From Polaromonas sp. YR568 (lineage in GTDB: Bacteria > Pseudomonadota > Gammaproteobacteria > Burkholderiales > Burkholderiaceae_C): a stretch of DNA of 64,000 bases. This document shows, in pieces, positions 37,399 through 45,662 of the stretch; position 1 is the stretch's first letter; every line of letters starts with the position of its first letter. The position numbers and the translations under genes are program-made. Location of the stretch: assembly GCA_945878995.1 (NCBI GenBank), contig CAMCUN010000003.1, forward strand, positions 1 through 64,000, read 5' to 3'. Below the pieces are notes generated by a model. That model worked only from the letters and a program-made list of their open reading frames with translations, was not told the origin of the DNA and did not search any database.

Positions 37399-37992
37399 TT
37401 ATTTTGCCAGCAGTTGTTCAATTTGTCGAGTCATTCGCGCGTCCAAGGGCCCGGTGGTCGAGCCAAAGTTGGCCGCCACCTGACCGTCGCGGCCCACCAC
37501 GTACTTGAAAAAGTTCCAGCGCGGAACCGCGCCACTTTGGCTGGCCAACTGCTTGTAAAGCGGATGGGCATTTTTGCCCGTCACCGTGGTTTTGGTGAAC
37601 ATAGGGAACTTCACGCCGAAGGTGTTTTCGCAAAAAGCGGCTATTTCTTTGTTGCTGCCGCCTTCTTGGGAAAAGTCGTTGGAAGGAAATCCCAGCACCA
37701 CCAGGCCTTTGTCCTTGTACTTGGCGTGCAGCGCCTCCAGCCCGGCATACTGGGGGGTAAACCCACAAAAACTAGCGGTATTCACCACCACCAGCACCTT
37801 GCCAGCGTACTGGCACAGCGCCTGTGGTTTTTCGTCCTGCAGGCGGGGCACGGTGTGCTGCAACAGCGCCGGACAAGCCGCCGCTGAGGGCTCTGACTGG
37901 GCCGCAGGGGCCTGGGCCCACGCGGTGCCAAATTGGCAACTTAAAGCCCAAGCAAGGAGGGCAGCGGGGCGAGGCAAAAAATACAAGCGCAT
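37399..37992 (-). CDS. Glutathione peroxidase-like protein, exported
   Basis: A 197-residue thiol peroxidase with a signal peptide (start MRLYFLPRPAALLAWALSC, cut near AWAQ). The peroxidatic residue is Cys76 in VNTASFCGFTPQYAG, not selenocysteine. The second GPx motif LGFPSNDFSQE and the PRWNFFKY segment with the conserved Trp follow. A GGAG eight bases before the ATG at 37992 supports this start. It lies just upstream of the lipid-modification operon and could detoxify lipid peroxides in the periplasm. Confidence 0.88.
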   Translation of the reverse strand: MRLYFLPRPAALLAWALSCQFGTAWAQAPAAQSEPSAAACPALLQHTVPRLQDEKPQALCQYAGKVLVVVNTASFCGFTPQYAGLEALHAKYKDKGLVVLGFPSNDFSQEGGSNKEIAAFCENTFGVKFPMFTKTTVTGKNAHPLYKQLASQSGAVPRWNFFKYVVGRDGQVAANFGSTTGPLDARMTRQIEQLLAK

Positions 37993-38114
37993 GGGGCCAA
38001 CTCCAAGAAGGAAACTGTACATGCGGGGCACTGTACCGCAGCCCCTCTGATTCAGCGAAGCCTCACCTAAAATGTCATTAGACGCCAACCCCTGCTGGGC
38101 GCACGAGGAACCAC

Positions 38115-38972
38115 ATGCTTTATCCCGAATTGTTCAAACAACTCGAATCCGTCCGTTGGGACATGGACAAGGACATTCCCTGGGCATGCTTTGACAGCCA
38201 ACTGCTCACCCAGGAGCAGGCCCAGACCATCAAAATGAACGCCATCACCGAGTGGGCGGCACTGCCAGCCACCGAAATGTTCCTGCGCGACAACCGCGGC
38301 GACAGCGATTTTTCGGCCTTCATGTCGATTTGGTTTTTTGAAGAGCAAAAGCACTCCCTGGTGCTGATGGAGTACCTGCGCCGCTTCATGCCCGAGTTCG
38401 CCCCCAGCGAACAAGAGTTGCACGAAGTGCGCTTTGAGTTTGAGCCAGCCCCGGCCCTGGAGACCTTGATGCTGCACTTTTGCGGCGAAATCCGGCTCAA
38501 TCACTGGTACCGCCGGGCCGCCGAGTGGCACACCGAGCCCGTCATCAAGCACATTTACACCCAACTCAGCCAAGACGAGGCGCGCCACGGCGGCGCTTAC
38601 CTGCGCTACATGAAGCGCGCCATCTTGCAGTGCGGCGACGAGGCGCGCGCCGCATTCAGCAAAGTGGGCGTGCTCATGGCCAGCGCCAAGCGCACGGCCC
38701 AGGCCTTGCACCCCACCAACTTGCATGTGAACAAAGCGCTTTTTCCGCGCGACACCATCCAGTCCCGGCTGCCCAACCCCGTGTGGCTGGAGCACTGGCT
38801 GAGCGAGCAGATCAAGTTCGACAGCGAATGGGAGTCCAAAGTGGTGGAGCGCATCTTGCACAACATGAGCTTGTTGATGAACCAGAGCTTTCACACCGTG
38901 CAAGAACTCAACCGTTTTCGCAAGGAACTCATGCGCAAGCTCGCCCCAGCCGGCGGTGTGCAGCCTGCATGA
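38115..38972 (+). CDS. Ferritin-like diiron protein (acyl-ACP desaturase-like)
   Basis: A 285-residue protein with two ExxH motifs, EEQKH (77-80) and DEARH (155-158), plus glutamates near 46 and 125, the usual ligands of a four-helix diiron oxidase. Overall size and layout resemble ferritin-like and acyl-ACP-desaturase-like proteins. Its stop overlaps the rfaE2 start by 3 bp (ATGA). A fatty-acid desaturase role would fit the neighbouring lipid genes but is not shown. The spacer before it holds TAAAAT at about 38057. Confidence 0.75.
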   Translation: MLYPELFKQLESVRWDMDKDIPWACFDSQLLTQEQAQTIKMNAITEWAALPATEMFLRDNRGDSDFSAFMSIWFFEEQKHSLVLMEYLRRFMPEFAPSEQELHEVRFEFEPAPALETLMLHFCGEIRLNHWYRRAAEWHTEPVIKHIYTQLSQDEARHGGAYLRYMKRAILQCGDEARAAFSKVGVLMASAKRTAQALHPTNLHVNKALFPRDTIQSRLPNPVWLEHWLSEQIKFDSEWESKVVERILHNMSLLMNQSFHTVQELNRFRKELMRKLAPAGGVQPA

Positions 38973-39451
38973 GCGAGCCGGACTTCCTGGCCAAGATCTG
39001 CAGCCGCGAAGACGCAGCAAGCCGCGTGGCCGCCCTGCCTCGGCCCGTGGTGTTCACAAATGGCGTGTTTGATGTGCTGCACCGCGGGCATGTGACTTAC
39101 CTGGCCTGCGCCCGCGCAATGGGCGCCACTTTGGTGGTGGCGCTGAACACCGACGCCTCGGCCCGCCGCCTGGGCAAGGGGCCCGAGCGGCCGCTAAACA
39201 ACGAGGAAGACCGCGCCGTGATGATGGCCGCCCTCGCCTCCGTGAGCCTGGTGACCTGGTTTGACGAGGACACACCGCTGGCGCTCATCACCGAGTTGCG
39301 CCCTGACCTGCTGGTCAAGGGCGGCGACTACGACATGGACCGCCTGGCCGAAACCGCAGTGGTGAAAAGCCATGGCGGTCGGGCGCTGGCGATTCCCTTT
39401 GTAGACGGGTACTCCACCACCGCGCTGGTCAAGAAAATCCGCCAAAGCTGA
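38969..39451 (+). CDS. rfaE2: D-glycero-beta-D-manno-heptose 1-phosphate adenylyltransferase
   Basis: A 160-residue nucleotidyltransferase for LPS inner-core heptose. It holds only the adenylyltransferase half of E. coli HldE. The motif TNGVFDVLHRGHVTYL includes HRGH at 38-41, and the later segment DLLVKGGDYDMD and YSTTALVKKI match RfaE2. The stand-alone form is usual in betaproteobacteria. It is translationally coupled to the diiron protein. Confidence 0.92.
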   Translation: MSEPDFLAKICSREDAASRVAALPRPVVFTNGVFDVLHRGHVTYLACARAMGATLVVALNTDASARRLGKGPERPLNNEEDRAVMMAALASVSLVTWFDEDTPLALITELRPDLLVKGGDYDMDRLAETAVVKSHGGRALAIPFVDGYSTTALVKKIRQS

Positions 39452-39466
39452 AATGCGGGGGCGGGG

Positions 39467-39492
39467 AATCGCTTGCAGGCAAGCTCCTACAG
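39467..39492 (-). repeat. REP-like element, copy 1
   Basis: On the minus strand this reads CTGTAGGAGCTTGCCTGCAA then GCGATT, the GTAGGAGC...TTGC...GCGA pattern of Pseudomonas-type REP sequences. The 236-bp gap 39452-39687 between rfaE2 and the RND gene holds three such copies and no gene. Confidence 0.7.
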
Positions 39493-39559
39493 GGGAGCAG
39501 TTGCTCAGCCAACGGGGGTCAGATGCACATTTCCCCGACCCCTTTCGTGCCTGCCTGCC

Positions 39560-39586
39560 TTTGTAGGAAACAAGCCTGCAAGCGAA
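39560..39586 (+). repeat. REP-like element, copy 2
   Basis: Plus-strand copy beginning TTTGTAGGAAACAAGCCTGC and ending AAGCGAA. It is in the opposite orientation to copies 1 and 3, giving a BIME-like arrangement. It has the conserved GTAGGA head and GCGA tail. Confidence 0.65.
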
Positions 39587-39618
39587 GCGTGCCGGTCAAC
39601 GGACATTGCCTCATGCGG

Positions 39619-39648
39619 CGATTCGCCAGCAGGCTGGCTCCTACAAAG
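39619..39648 (-). repeat. REP-like element, copy 3
   Basis: On the minus strand: CTTTGTAGGAGCCAGCCTGC followed by TGGCGAATCG. This is the closest to the canonical REP consensus of the three copies. A REP-associated tyrosine transposase (RAYT) is not present in the window, so copies may be mobilised in trans if one exists in the genome. Confidence 0.7.
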
Positions 39649-39687
39649 GAAAGAGCGAAGTGTGGCGCGCCAGGGCATGAAGCAACA

Positions 39688-42600
39688 TCACGCGCGCTTG
39701 AACAAGCGGCGCAACCACTGCTCGGCGTCGTCGATGTACAAAAACACCGCAGGCACCACCAACAAACTGAGCACGGTGGAGGTGATCAGCCCGCCTATGA
39801 CGGCAATCGCCATGGGCGAGCGAAAGCTGGGGTCGGCCGCGCCCCAACCGATGGCAATGGGCAGCATGCCTGCGCCCATGGCGATCGAGGTCATCACGAT
39901 GGGCCGCACCCGCTTGTGGCAGGCGTCCATCAGCGCGTCCAAGCGGCTCATGCCCAAGTCGCGCCTGGCCACAATGGCGTATTCCACCAGCAAGATGGAA
40001 TTTTTGGTGGCGATGCCCATGAGCATGATCAGGCCAATGAGCGAGGGCATGGAAAAGCTTTTTTGAGCGATCAACAGCCCCACAAACGCGCCGCCCAGGG
40101 ACAGCGGAAGCGCCGCCAAAATGGTGACGGGGTGCAAAAAGTCCTTGAACAGCAGCACCAACACCACGTAAATGCACAGCACCCCGGTCAGCATGGCCAA
40201 GCCAAAGCTGGCAAACAACTCGCCCATGACCTCGGCATCACCGACTTCAACCACCTTGACCCCAGGCGGCAAGCTCTTGACCGAAGGCAATTCGGCCACG
40301 GCAGCGGTGACTTCGCCCAGCGGCAGGCCCGAGAGTTCGACCTCCATGGTGACGTTGCGCGAGCGGTCGTAGCGGTCGATCACCGCCGGCCCGGCGCTCA
40401 TCTCCAGCCGGGCGACCTGGCCCAGCATCACGGGGCCGGCGCCCGGCTTGCTGCTGGGCACGGTCAAGCGTTCAAGCACGGCCAGGTCTTGGCGGGCGGC
40501 GTCGGCCAGCTTGACCACAATGGGCACCTGTCGCTCTGGCAGGTTGAGCTTGGGCAGGGCGGTGTCATAGTCGCCCAAGGTGGCAATGCGCAAGGTCTCA
40601 GCCATGGCGCTGCTGGTGACGCCCAGGTCGGCGGCGCGGGCAAAGTCAGGACGGATGGCGATCTCGGGACGGACCAGGCTGGCGCTGGATGCCACGCTGC
40701 CCAAGCCAGGGATGGTGCGCAAGTCCTTTTCCACGGCACGCGCAGCCGTTTGCAGGGCCACCGGGTCCTCGCCGGTGAGCACCAAAATGTATTTTTCACC
40801 CGAGCCGCCCAGGCCCACCTTGCTGCGCACGCCGGGCACCTGCTGCAAGGCCAGCCGCATGCGCTGCTCCACGGCCTGCTTGCGCACGCGCTCTTGGCGG
40901 GGCGCCAGCAGCACCGTGAGCGTGGCCTTGCGCGCCTCTTGCGCGCCTGCCATGGCAAAGGGGTCGCTGCCTGCGCTGCCCGCACCTATGGTGGTGTAGA
41001 CGCTGCGCACCTCGTCCACTTGGGCGATCAGCAGGCGCGCCTGCTCAGCGGCCGGTTTGGTTTGCAGCAAGATTGAACCTGGCGGCAGCTCCAAATACAC
41101 CTGGGTTTGCGAGTTGTCGTCCGGCGGGATAAAGCCTTTGGAGAGCAGCGGGATGAGTGCCACCGAGCCCACAAAAAACAAGGTGGCCCCCACCATGGTG
41201 GCCAGGCGGTGCTTGAGGCACCAGCCGGCCACGCGCATGTAGCGCTGCATCCAGCGCGGCTCTTTTTCAGCGCCTACCAAGGGCTTGAGCATGTATGCGG
41301 CCATCATGGGCGTGAGAATGCGTGCCACCAGGAGCGAGGCCACCACGGCCAGTGCCGCTGTCCAGCCAAACTGCTTGAAAAACTTGCCGGCAATGCCGCT
41401 CATGAAGGCCGTGGGCAAAAACACGGCCACGAGCGTGAACGTGGTGGCCACCACCGCCAGGCCAATTTCGTCTGAGGCCTCCATGGCCGCCTGGTAAGGG
41501 CTTTTGCCCATGCGCAGGTGGCGCACGATGTTTTCAACCTCAACGATGGCGTCGTCCACCAAAACACCTATGACCAGGGACAAGGCCAGCAGCGTCACCA
41601 CGTTGATGGAAAAGCCCAGCAAATACATGCCCATGAAGGCCGGGATCACCGACAGCGGCAACGCCACGGCCGAGACCAGCGTGGCGCGCCAGTCGCGCAA
41701 AAACAACCACACCACCACCACCGCCAAGATGGCGCCTTCATAGAGCAGCTTGAGCGAGCCGTCGTACTCTTCTTGCACCGGCTGCACAAAGTTAAAGGCC
41801 TCGGTCAGCACCAGGTCCGGGTGCTGGGCCTTGAAGTCGCCCAGCGCCTTGACCACCGCAGCGCCCACCACCACCTCGCTCTCGCCACGGCTGCGCGAGA
41901 CCTCAAAACCCACCACCGGCTGGCCGTTCATCAAGGCGGCTGAACGCGGCTCGGCCACGGTGTCGCTGACGGTGGCCACCTGATCCAGGCGGATGCGCCT
42001 GCCGTCGTTCAGGCTGAGCTCCAACTTGGCCAGCTCGGCCGCCGACTTGACGGTGGCCAGCGTGCGCACCGGCTGCTCGCTGCCGCCCAGGTCGGTGCGG
42101 CCGCCCGCGCTTTCGGATTGCACCAGGCGCAACTGGCGTGAAATCTCGGCGGCGGTGGCGCCCAGGGCCTGCAGGCGAGCCGGGTCCAGGGCCACGCGCA
42201 CCTCGCGGGTGACGCCGCCCACGCGGGTGACTGCACCCACACCGCGCACCGACAGCAGCTTGCGCGAGAGTTCGTTGTCCACCAGCCAAGACAGCGCCTG
42301 CTCGTCCCGACGATTGGACGCCACGGTGAAAGCCAGCACCGGCTGGCCGGCCAAATCGACCTTGGAGATGATGGGGTCGCGCACATCGCCAGGCAGCTCA
42401 GAGCGCACGCGGGCCACCGCCGAGCGCACTTCATCGACGGCCTCTTGCACCGGCTTTTCAAGGCGGAACTCGGCATTGAGGGTGACGCCGCCGTCTTGCA
42501 CCTTGGTGGTGATGTGCTTGAGGCCTTGCACCGTGGCAATGGCGTTTTCCAAGCGCCTGGCGACCTCGGTTTCAAGCTGCGCGGGCGCCGCACCCGGCAG

Positions 42601-42750
42601 CGAGGTGCTCACGCTGACCGTGGGCAGGTCGATGTCGGGAAAGTTTTGCACCTTCATGGCGCCAAAGCCCACCATGCCCGCAAAGCTGAGCAGGACAAAG
42701 ACCATCAAGGCCGGAATGGGGTTGCGAATGGACCAGGCTGAAACGTTCAT
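39688..42750 (-). CDS. RND multidrug efflux pump, inner-membrane subunit (HAE1 family)
   Basis: A 1020-residue transporter with two repeats, each with six helices and a large periplasmic loop. The N-terminal end (SIRNPIPALMVFVLL) is typical, and the central RND helix region VIGVLVDDAIVEVENIV carries the paired proton-relay aspartates. It is closest in layout to AcrB/MdtB-type drug pumps. It follows the adaptor by 27 bp and is the last gene of an OMF-adaptor-pump operon. No TetR or two-component regulator is adjacent. Confidence 0.92.
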   Translation of the reverse strand: MNVSAWSIRNPIPALMVFVLLSFAGMVGFGAMKVQNFPDIDLPTVSVSTSLPGAAPAQLETEVARRLENAIATVQGLKHITTKVQDGGVTLNAEFRLEKPVQEAVDEVRSAVARVRSELPGDVRDPIISKVDLAGQPVLAFTVASNRRDEQALSWLVDNELSRKLLSVRGVGAVTRVGGVTREVRVALDPARLQALGATAAEISRQLRLVQSESAGGRTDLGGSEQPVRTLATVKSAAELAKLELSLNDGRRIRLDQVATVSDTVAEPRSAALMNGQPVVGFEVSRSRGESEVVVGAAVVKALGDFKAQHPDLVLTEAFNFVQPVQEEYDGSLKLLYEGAILAVVVVWLFLRDWRATLVSAVALPLSVIPAFMGMYLLGFSINVVTLLALSLVIGVLVDDAIVEVENIVRHLRMGKSPYQAAMEASDEIGLAVVATTFTLVAVFLPTAFMSGIAGKFFKQFGWTAALAVVASLLVARILTPMMAAYMLKPLVGAEKEPRWMQRYMRVAGWCLKHRLATMVGATLFFVGSVALIPLLSKGFIPPDDNSQTQVYLELPPGSILLQTKPAAEQARLLIAQVDEVRSVYTTIGAGSAGSDPFAMAGAQEARKATLTVLLAPRQERVRKQAVEQRMRLALQQVPGVRSKVGLGGSGEKYILVLTGEDPVALQTAARAVEKDLRTIPGLGSVASSASLVRPEIAIRPDFARAADLGVTSSAMAETLRIATLGDYDTALPKLNLPERQVPIVVKLADAARQDLAVLERLTVPSSKPGAGPVMLGQVARLEMSAGPAVIDRYDRSRNVTMEVELSGLPLGEVTAAVAELPSVKSLPPGVKVVEVGDAEVMGELFASFGLAMLTGVLCIYVVLVLLFKDFLHPVTILAALPLSLGGAFVGLLIAQKSFSMPSLIGLIMLMGIATKNSILLVEYAIVARRDLGMSRLDALMDACHKRVRPIVMTSIAMGAGMLPIAIGWGAADPSFRSPMAIAVIGGLITSTVLSLLVVPAVFLYIDDAEQWLRRLFKRA

Positions 42751-42777
42751 GGGCGGGGTCTCGGTTCAGGTCCAGGG

Positions 42778-43983
42778 TCAGCGCGCAGCAGGCGCAGAGA
42801 CAGCAGGTGCGCCAGAAGGCGTGCCCTCGGCCACCTGCACCAAATCACCGTCGTTCAAAAAGCCCGCGCCTTGCGTCACCACACGGGCTGCGGGCGCAAG
42901 GCCAGAGACAAGCTCAACCCGCTCGCCCAGGCGCCTGCCGGTGACCACCTTGACCTCGCTGACACGCTGGTCGGGCTGGAGCACAAAGACGAATTCAAAA
43001 CCATCGCGCACCACCAAGGCACGCTGCGGCACCGTGAGAGCCTGCGAGTCACCCAGCTTGAACTCGCCACGCGCAAACATGCCAGGCCGGGCCGCACCCG
43101 GGGTGGACTGCAGCGGCGGCAGGTCCACATACACCAGCGCCGAGCGGGTTTGCGGGTCCACCGTGGGCGCGAGCATGCGCACCCGCCCTTGCACTTGGCT
43201 CCCAGTGGCCGTGGTCAGGAGCACAGGTGTGCCCGGCTTGAGGCGGGCCAGCTCCGTGGCCGTGACCTCGGCGCGCCACTCCAGCCGGCCCTCACGGATC
43301 AAGCGAAACAACTCGGTGCCAGGGCCGGCCACCGCGCCCACCGTGGCCAGGCGGGCAGAAATCACGCCCGCCGCAGGCGCCAGCACCTGGGCTTGCCTGG
43401 CCCGCAGCTGCTGGGCAGACAGCATGGCCTGGGCCGCCTCTTGACGGGCTTGCGCGGTCTGCGCGGCGGTGAGGTACTGGCTGATTTGCTGGCTGCTCAG
43501 CGCGCCTGAATCTTGCAGGCTGCGGGCGCGCTCGGCGTTGGCCAGCGCGTCGGTGGCGTTGGCCTGGGCTTCGAGCAGCACCGCTTGGGCCTGGGCCACA
43601 TCGGCCTGCACACTCTCGCTGGCAAACACGGCCAGCACCTGACCGGCGCGCACCACGTCGCCCACCCCAGCGCGCAAGTCTTGCAGGCGCAGGCCTTGGG
43701 TCTCGGCACTGATGATGGCCTCTTGCCAAGCGGCAATGTTGCCGTTGGCCGCCAGTGTGACAGGCAGGCGCAGGGCCTCGGGCTGGCCCACCGCCACCGT
43801 GAGGACGGGCCGGCTGGCTGCAGGTACGGATGGTGCGGATGGTGCAGCTGAAGTCGGCTTGGCAGAAGCTGCAGGCTGACTGGCAGCGCGCTGGCGGGTG
43901 GCCCACAGCGCCAGCGCGGCCAACAAAGCCAGGCCAGCGACCAGCACTAAAACATTTTTAGGGGACAGCTTGTTCATGGCCAT
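42778..43983 (-). CDS. RND efflux periplasmic adaptor (membrane fusion protein)
   Basis: A 401-residue adaptor. An N-terminal membrane anchor (VLVLVAGLALLAALALW) is followed by an Ala/Pro/Ser-rich linker, a lipoyl half-motif (AGQVLAVF), a long coiled-coil helical hairpin and a beta-barrel domain. The start is ATG 43983; a second ATG lies six bases later. It lies between the outer-membrane gene and the pump gene. Confidence 0.9.
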   Translation of the reverse strand: MAMNKLSPKNVLVLVAGLALLAALALWATRQRAASQPAASAKPTSAAPSAPSVPAASRPVLTVAVGQPEALRLPVTLAANGNIAAWQEAIISAETQGLRLQDLRAGVGDVVRAGQVLAVFASESVQADVAQAQAVLLEAQANATDALANAERARSLQDSGALSSQQISQYLTAAQTAQARQEAAQAMLSAQQLRARQAQVLAPAAGVISARLATVGAVAGPGTELFRLIREGRLEWRAEVTATELARLKPGTPVLLTTATGSQVQGRVRMLAPTVDPQTRSALVYVDLPPLQSTPGAARPGMFARGEFKLGDSQALTVPQRALVVRDGFEFVFVLQPDQRVSEVKVVTGRRLGERVELVSGLAPAARVVTQGAGFLNDGDLVQVAEGTPSGAPAVSAPAAR

Positions 43984-44089
43984 GGAGAGCTCAATCGGTC
44001 TTGAAAAAATCACACGGCGCATTCACGCCAAAAAGTTCACAAGGCATGGGTCACGCCTGTGGGATCGCGCAGCTGCGTGGCGCTTGACG

Positions 44090-45601
44090 TCATGGCTGCG
44101 CCTTCAGCGCAGCCGGGGCCTGGGCCAGCAAAGCGGGCGACCATCCGCCGCCGACGGCCCGGTACAAAGACACATGGGCCGCACGCACCTGGGTCTGCCA
44201 CTCGGCCTGGCTGATCTCGGCGGCCAGCATCTGGCGGCGCGCCTCTTCGAGCTCCAGCAAACTGGCCAACCCAGCACGGTGGCGCGCTTGGGTGCCTTCC
44301 AAGAAAGCGCGGTAACCGGCCACGGCCTCTCGCACCTGAGGGCCGCGCTCGGCCGTGCTCTGCAAGTTGACCAAGGCAGACTCGACCTCGCGCACGGCTT
44401 GCCGCACGCGGGCGGTGTACTGGGCGGCGGCCTCCTCGTAGCGCGCTTGGGCCACAGTGAGCTGAGCGGCGCGGCGCCCCCCGTCGAGCAAGGGCAGCGT
44501 GAGCGACAGCGGCCCCAAAGACCAGGTGGCGGACTCGGGCGAGGCCTGGCCTGCCCGCAAGGCCGTGCCGCCCACAAAACCCGTGAGTGCCAAGCGCGGG
44601 AAGCGCTGGGCGTCGGTGCTGGCGATGTCGGCGCGGGCCGCTTGCAGCGCGCGCTCGGCGCTGTACACATCGGGGCGCTGCGCCAAGGCCTGGGCGGGCA
44701 CGGGGTTCAGGCTCAAAGGCGGCAGCGCAAGCGCATCGGCCGCGGGCATGAGGGCCAAGCGCTGGCGCAGTTCAGGCTCGGGCAGGGCCGTCAGGGCCAC
44801 CAGCGCCTGGGTGTCCAGCTCGCACTGGGCGCGCTGCTGCTGCACGCGGCTGGCGGCATCGGCCGCGCTGGCGCGGGCCAAGCCCGCCAGCGCAGGCGCA
44901 GTGAAGCCGGCTTGGCGTGCGCGCTCGCTCAGGCGCGCGGTCTCGGCGCGGGAGGCGGCGTCGCGCTCGCTGATGTCCACAAGGCGCCGGCACTGGCGCA
45001 ACAAGTCGTACTGCACAGCCACCTCGGCGGCCATGCTCACGCGGGCCTCGTGCCAGTCGGCCTGGGCGCCCAGCAGGCGCTGGGTGGCCGCGTCGCGGCT
45101 GGCACGGCCGCCACCGAACACGTCAATTTCCCAGGCGGTTTGCAGGCCCAGGCGCGCGGTGATGACGCTGGAGACAGGCGCTGCCGGGTCTTGCAAGCTG
45201 CGGCTGCGGGTGAGGCTGGCGGCCGCATCCACAGAAGGCAAGAGATCGGCGCCGGCACCCACCCGAGCCGCCCAGGCCTGGGCCAGGCGCGCACGCGCGC
45301 TGGCCACGCTGGGGCTGACCTGCTGGCTGGCGATGATCAGTTCCACCAGCAGCGGGTCACCCTGCTGGCGCCACCAATTTAAAAGCTCGTCCAGGCTGCC
45401 CTGGTGGGGCAAGCCGGCGGCGGCCTGCGAACTCACCCCAGCAGCGCTGGGCGTGTGCCAGCGAAGCGGAGCGGCTTGGGGCGGCGCCTCGGGAGGCAAA
45501 GGCGTGAGGGCACACGCGCTGAGCAGTGCCACCGCCGACATCAGGGCCCAGCCCAAGCCGGAGCCAAAGAGGCGCTGCGGCGAGGCAGTGGAGTCAGCCA
45601 T
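44090..45601 (-). CDS. RND efflux outer membrane factor (NodT family)
   Basis: A 503-residue TolC-like channel protein. The early segment LLSACALTPLPPE contains a lipobox-like cysteine, and the two outer-membrane-efflux repeats contain LLRQCRRLVDI and SYLNLQSTAER-like coiled regions. The first gene of the efflux operon, preceded by a ribosome site AAAGGTG. Gene order OMF-adaptor-pump differs from the more usual adaptor-pump-OMF. Confidence 0.88.
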   Translation of the reverse strand: MADSTASPQRLFGSGLGWALMSAVALLSACALTPLPPEAPPQAAPLRWHTPSAAGVSSQAAAGLPHQGSLDELLNWWRQQGDPLLVELIIASQQVSPSVASARARLAQAWAARVGAGADLLPSVDAAASLTRSRSLQDPAAPVSSVITARLGLQTAWEIDVFGGGRASRDAATQRLLGAQADWHEARVSMAAEVAVQYDLLRQCRRLVDISERDAASRAETARLSERARQAGFTAPALAGLARASAADAASRVQQQRAQCELDTQALVALTALPEPELRQRLALMPAADALALPPLSLNPVPAQALAQRPDVYSAERALQAARADIASTDAQRFPRLALTGFVGGTALRAGQASPESATWSLGPLSLTLPLLDGGRRAAQLTVAQARYEEAAAQYTARVRQAVREVESALVNLQSTAERGPQVREAVAGYRAFLEGTQARHRAGLASLLELEEARRQMLAAEISQAEWQTQVRAAHVSLYRAVGGGWSPALLAQAPAALKAQP

Positions 45602-45662
45602 GCATCACACCTTTTAAAAATAAGCTGATCGACATGACAGCCCATGATTTTGACCGATGAGG

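Noticed and set aside
39523-41076. A plus-strand open frame of 517 codons starting in the REP region
   Set aside because: Most of it is antisense to the RND pump gene and the translation is low-complexity.
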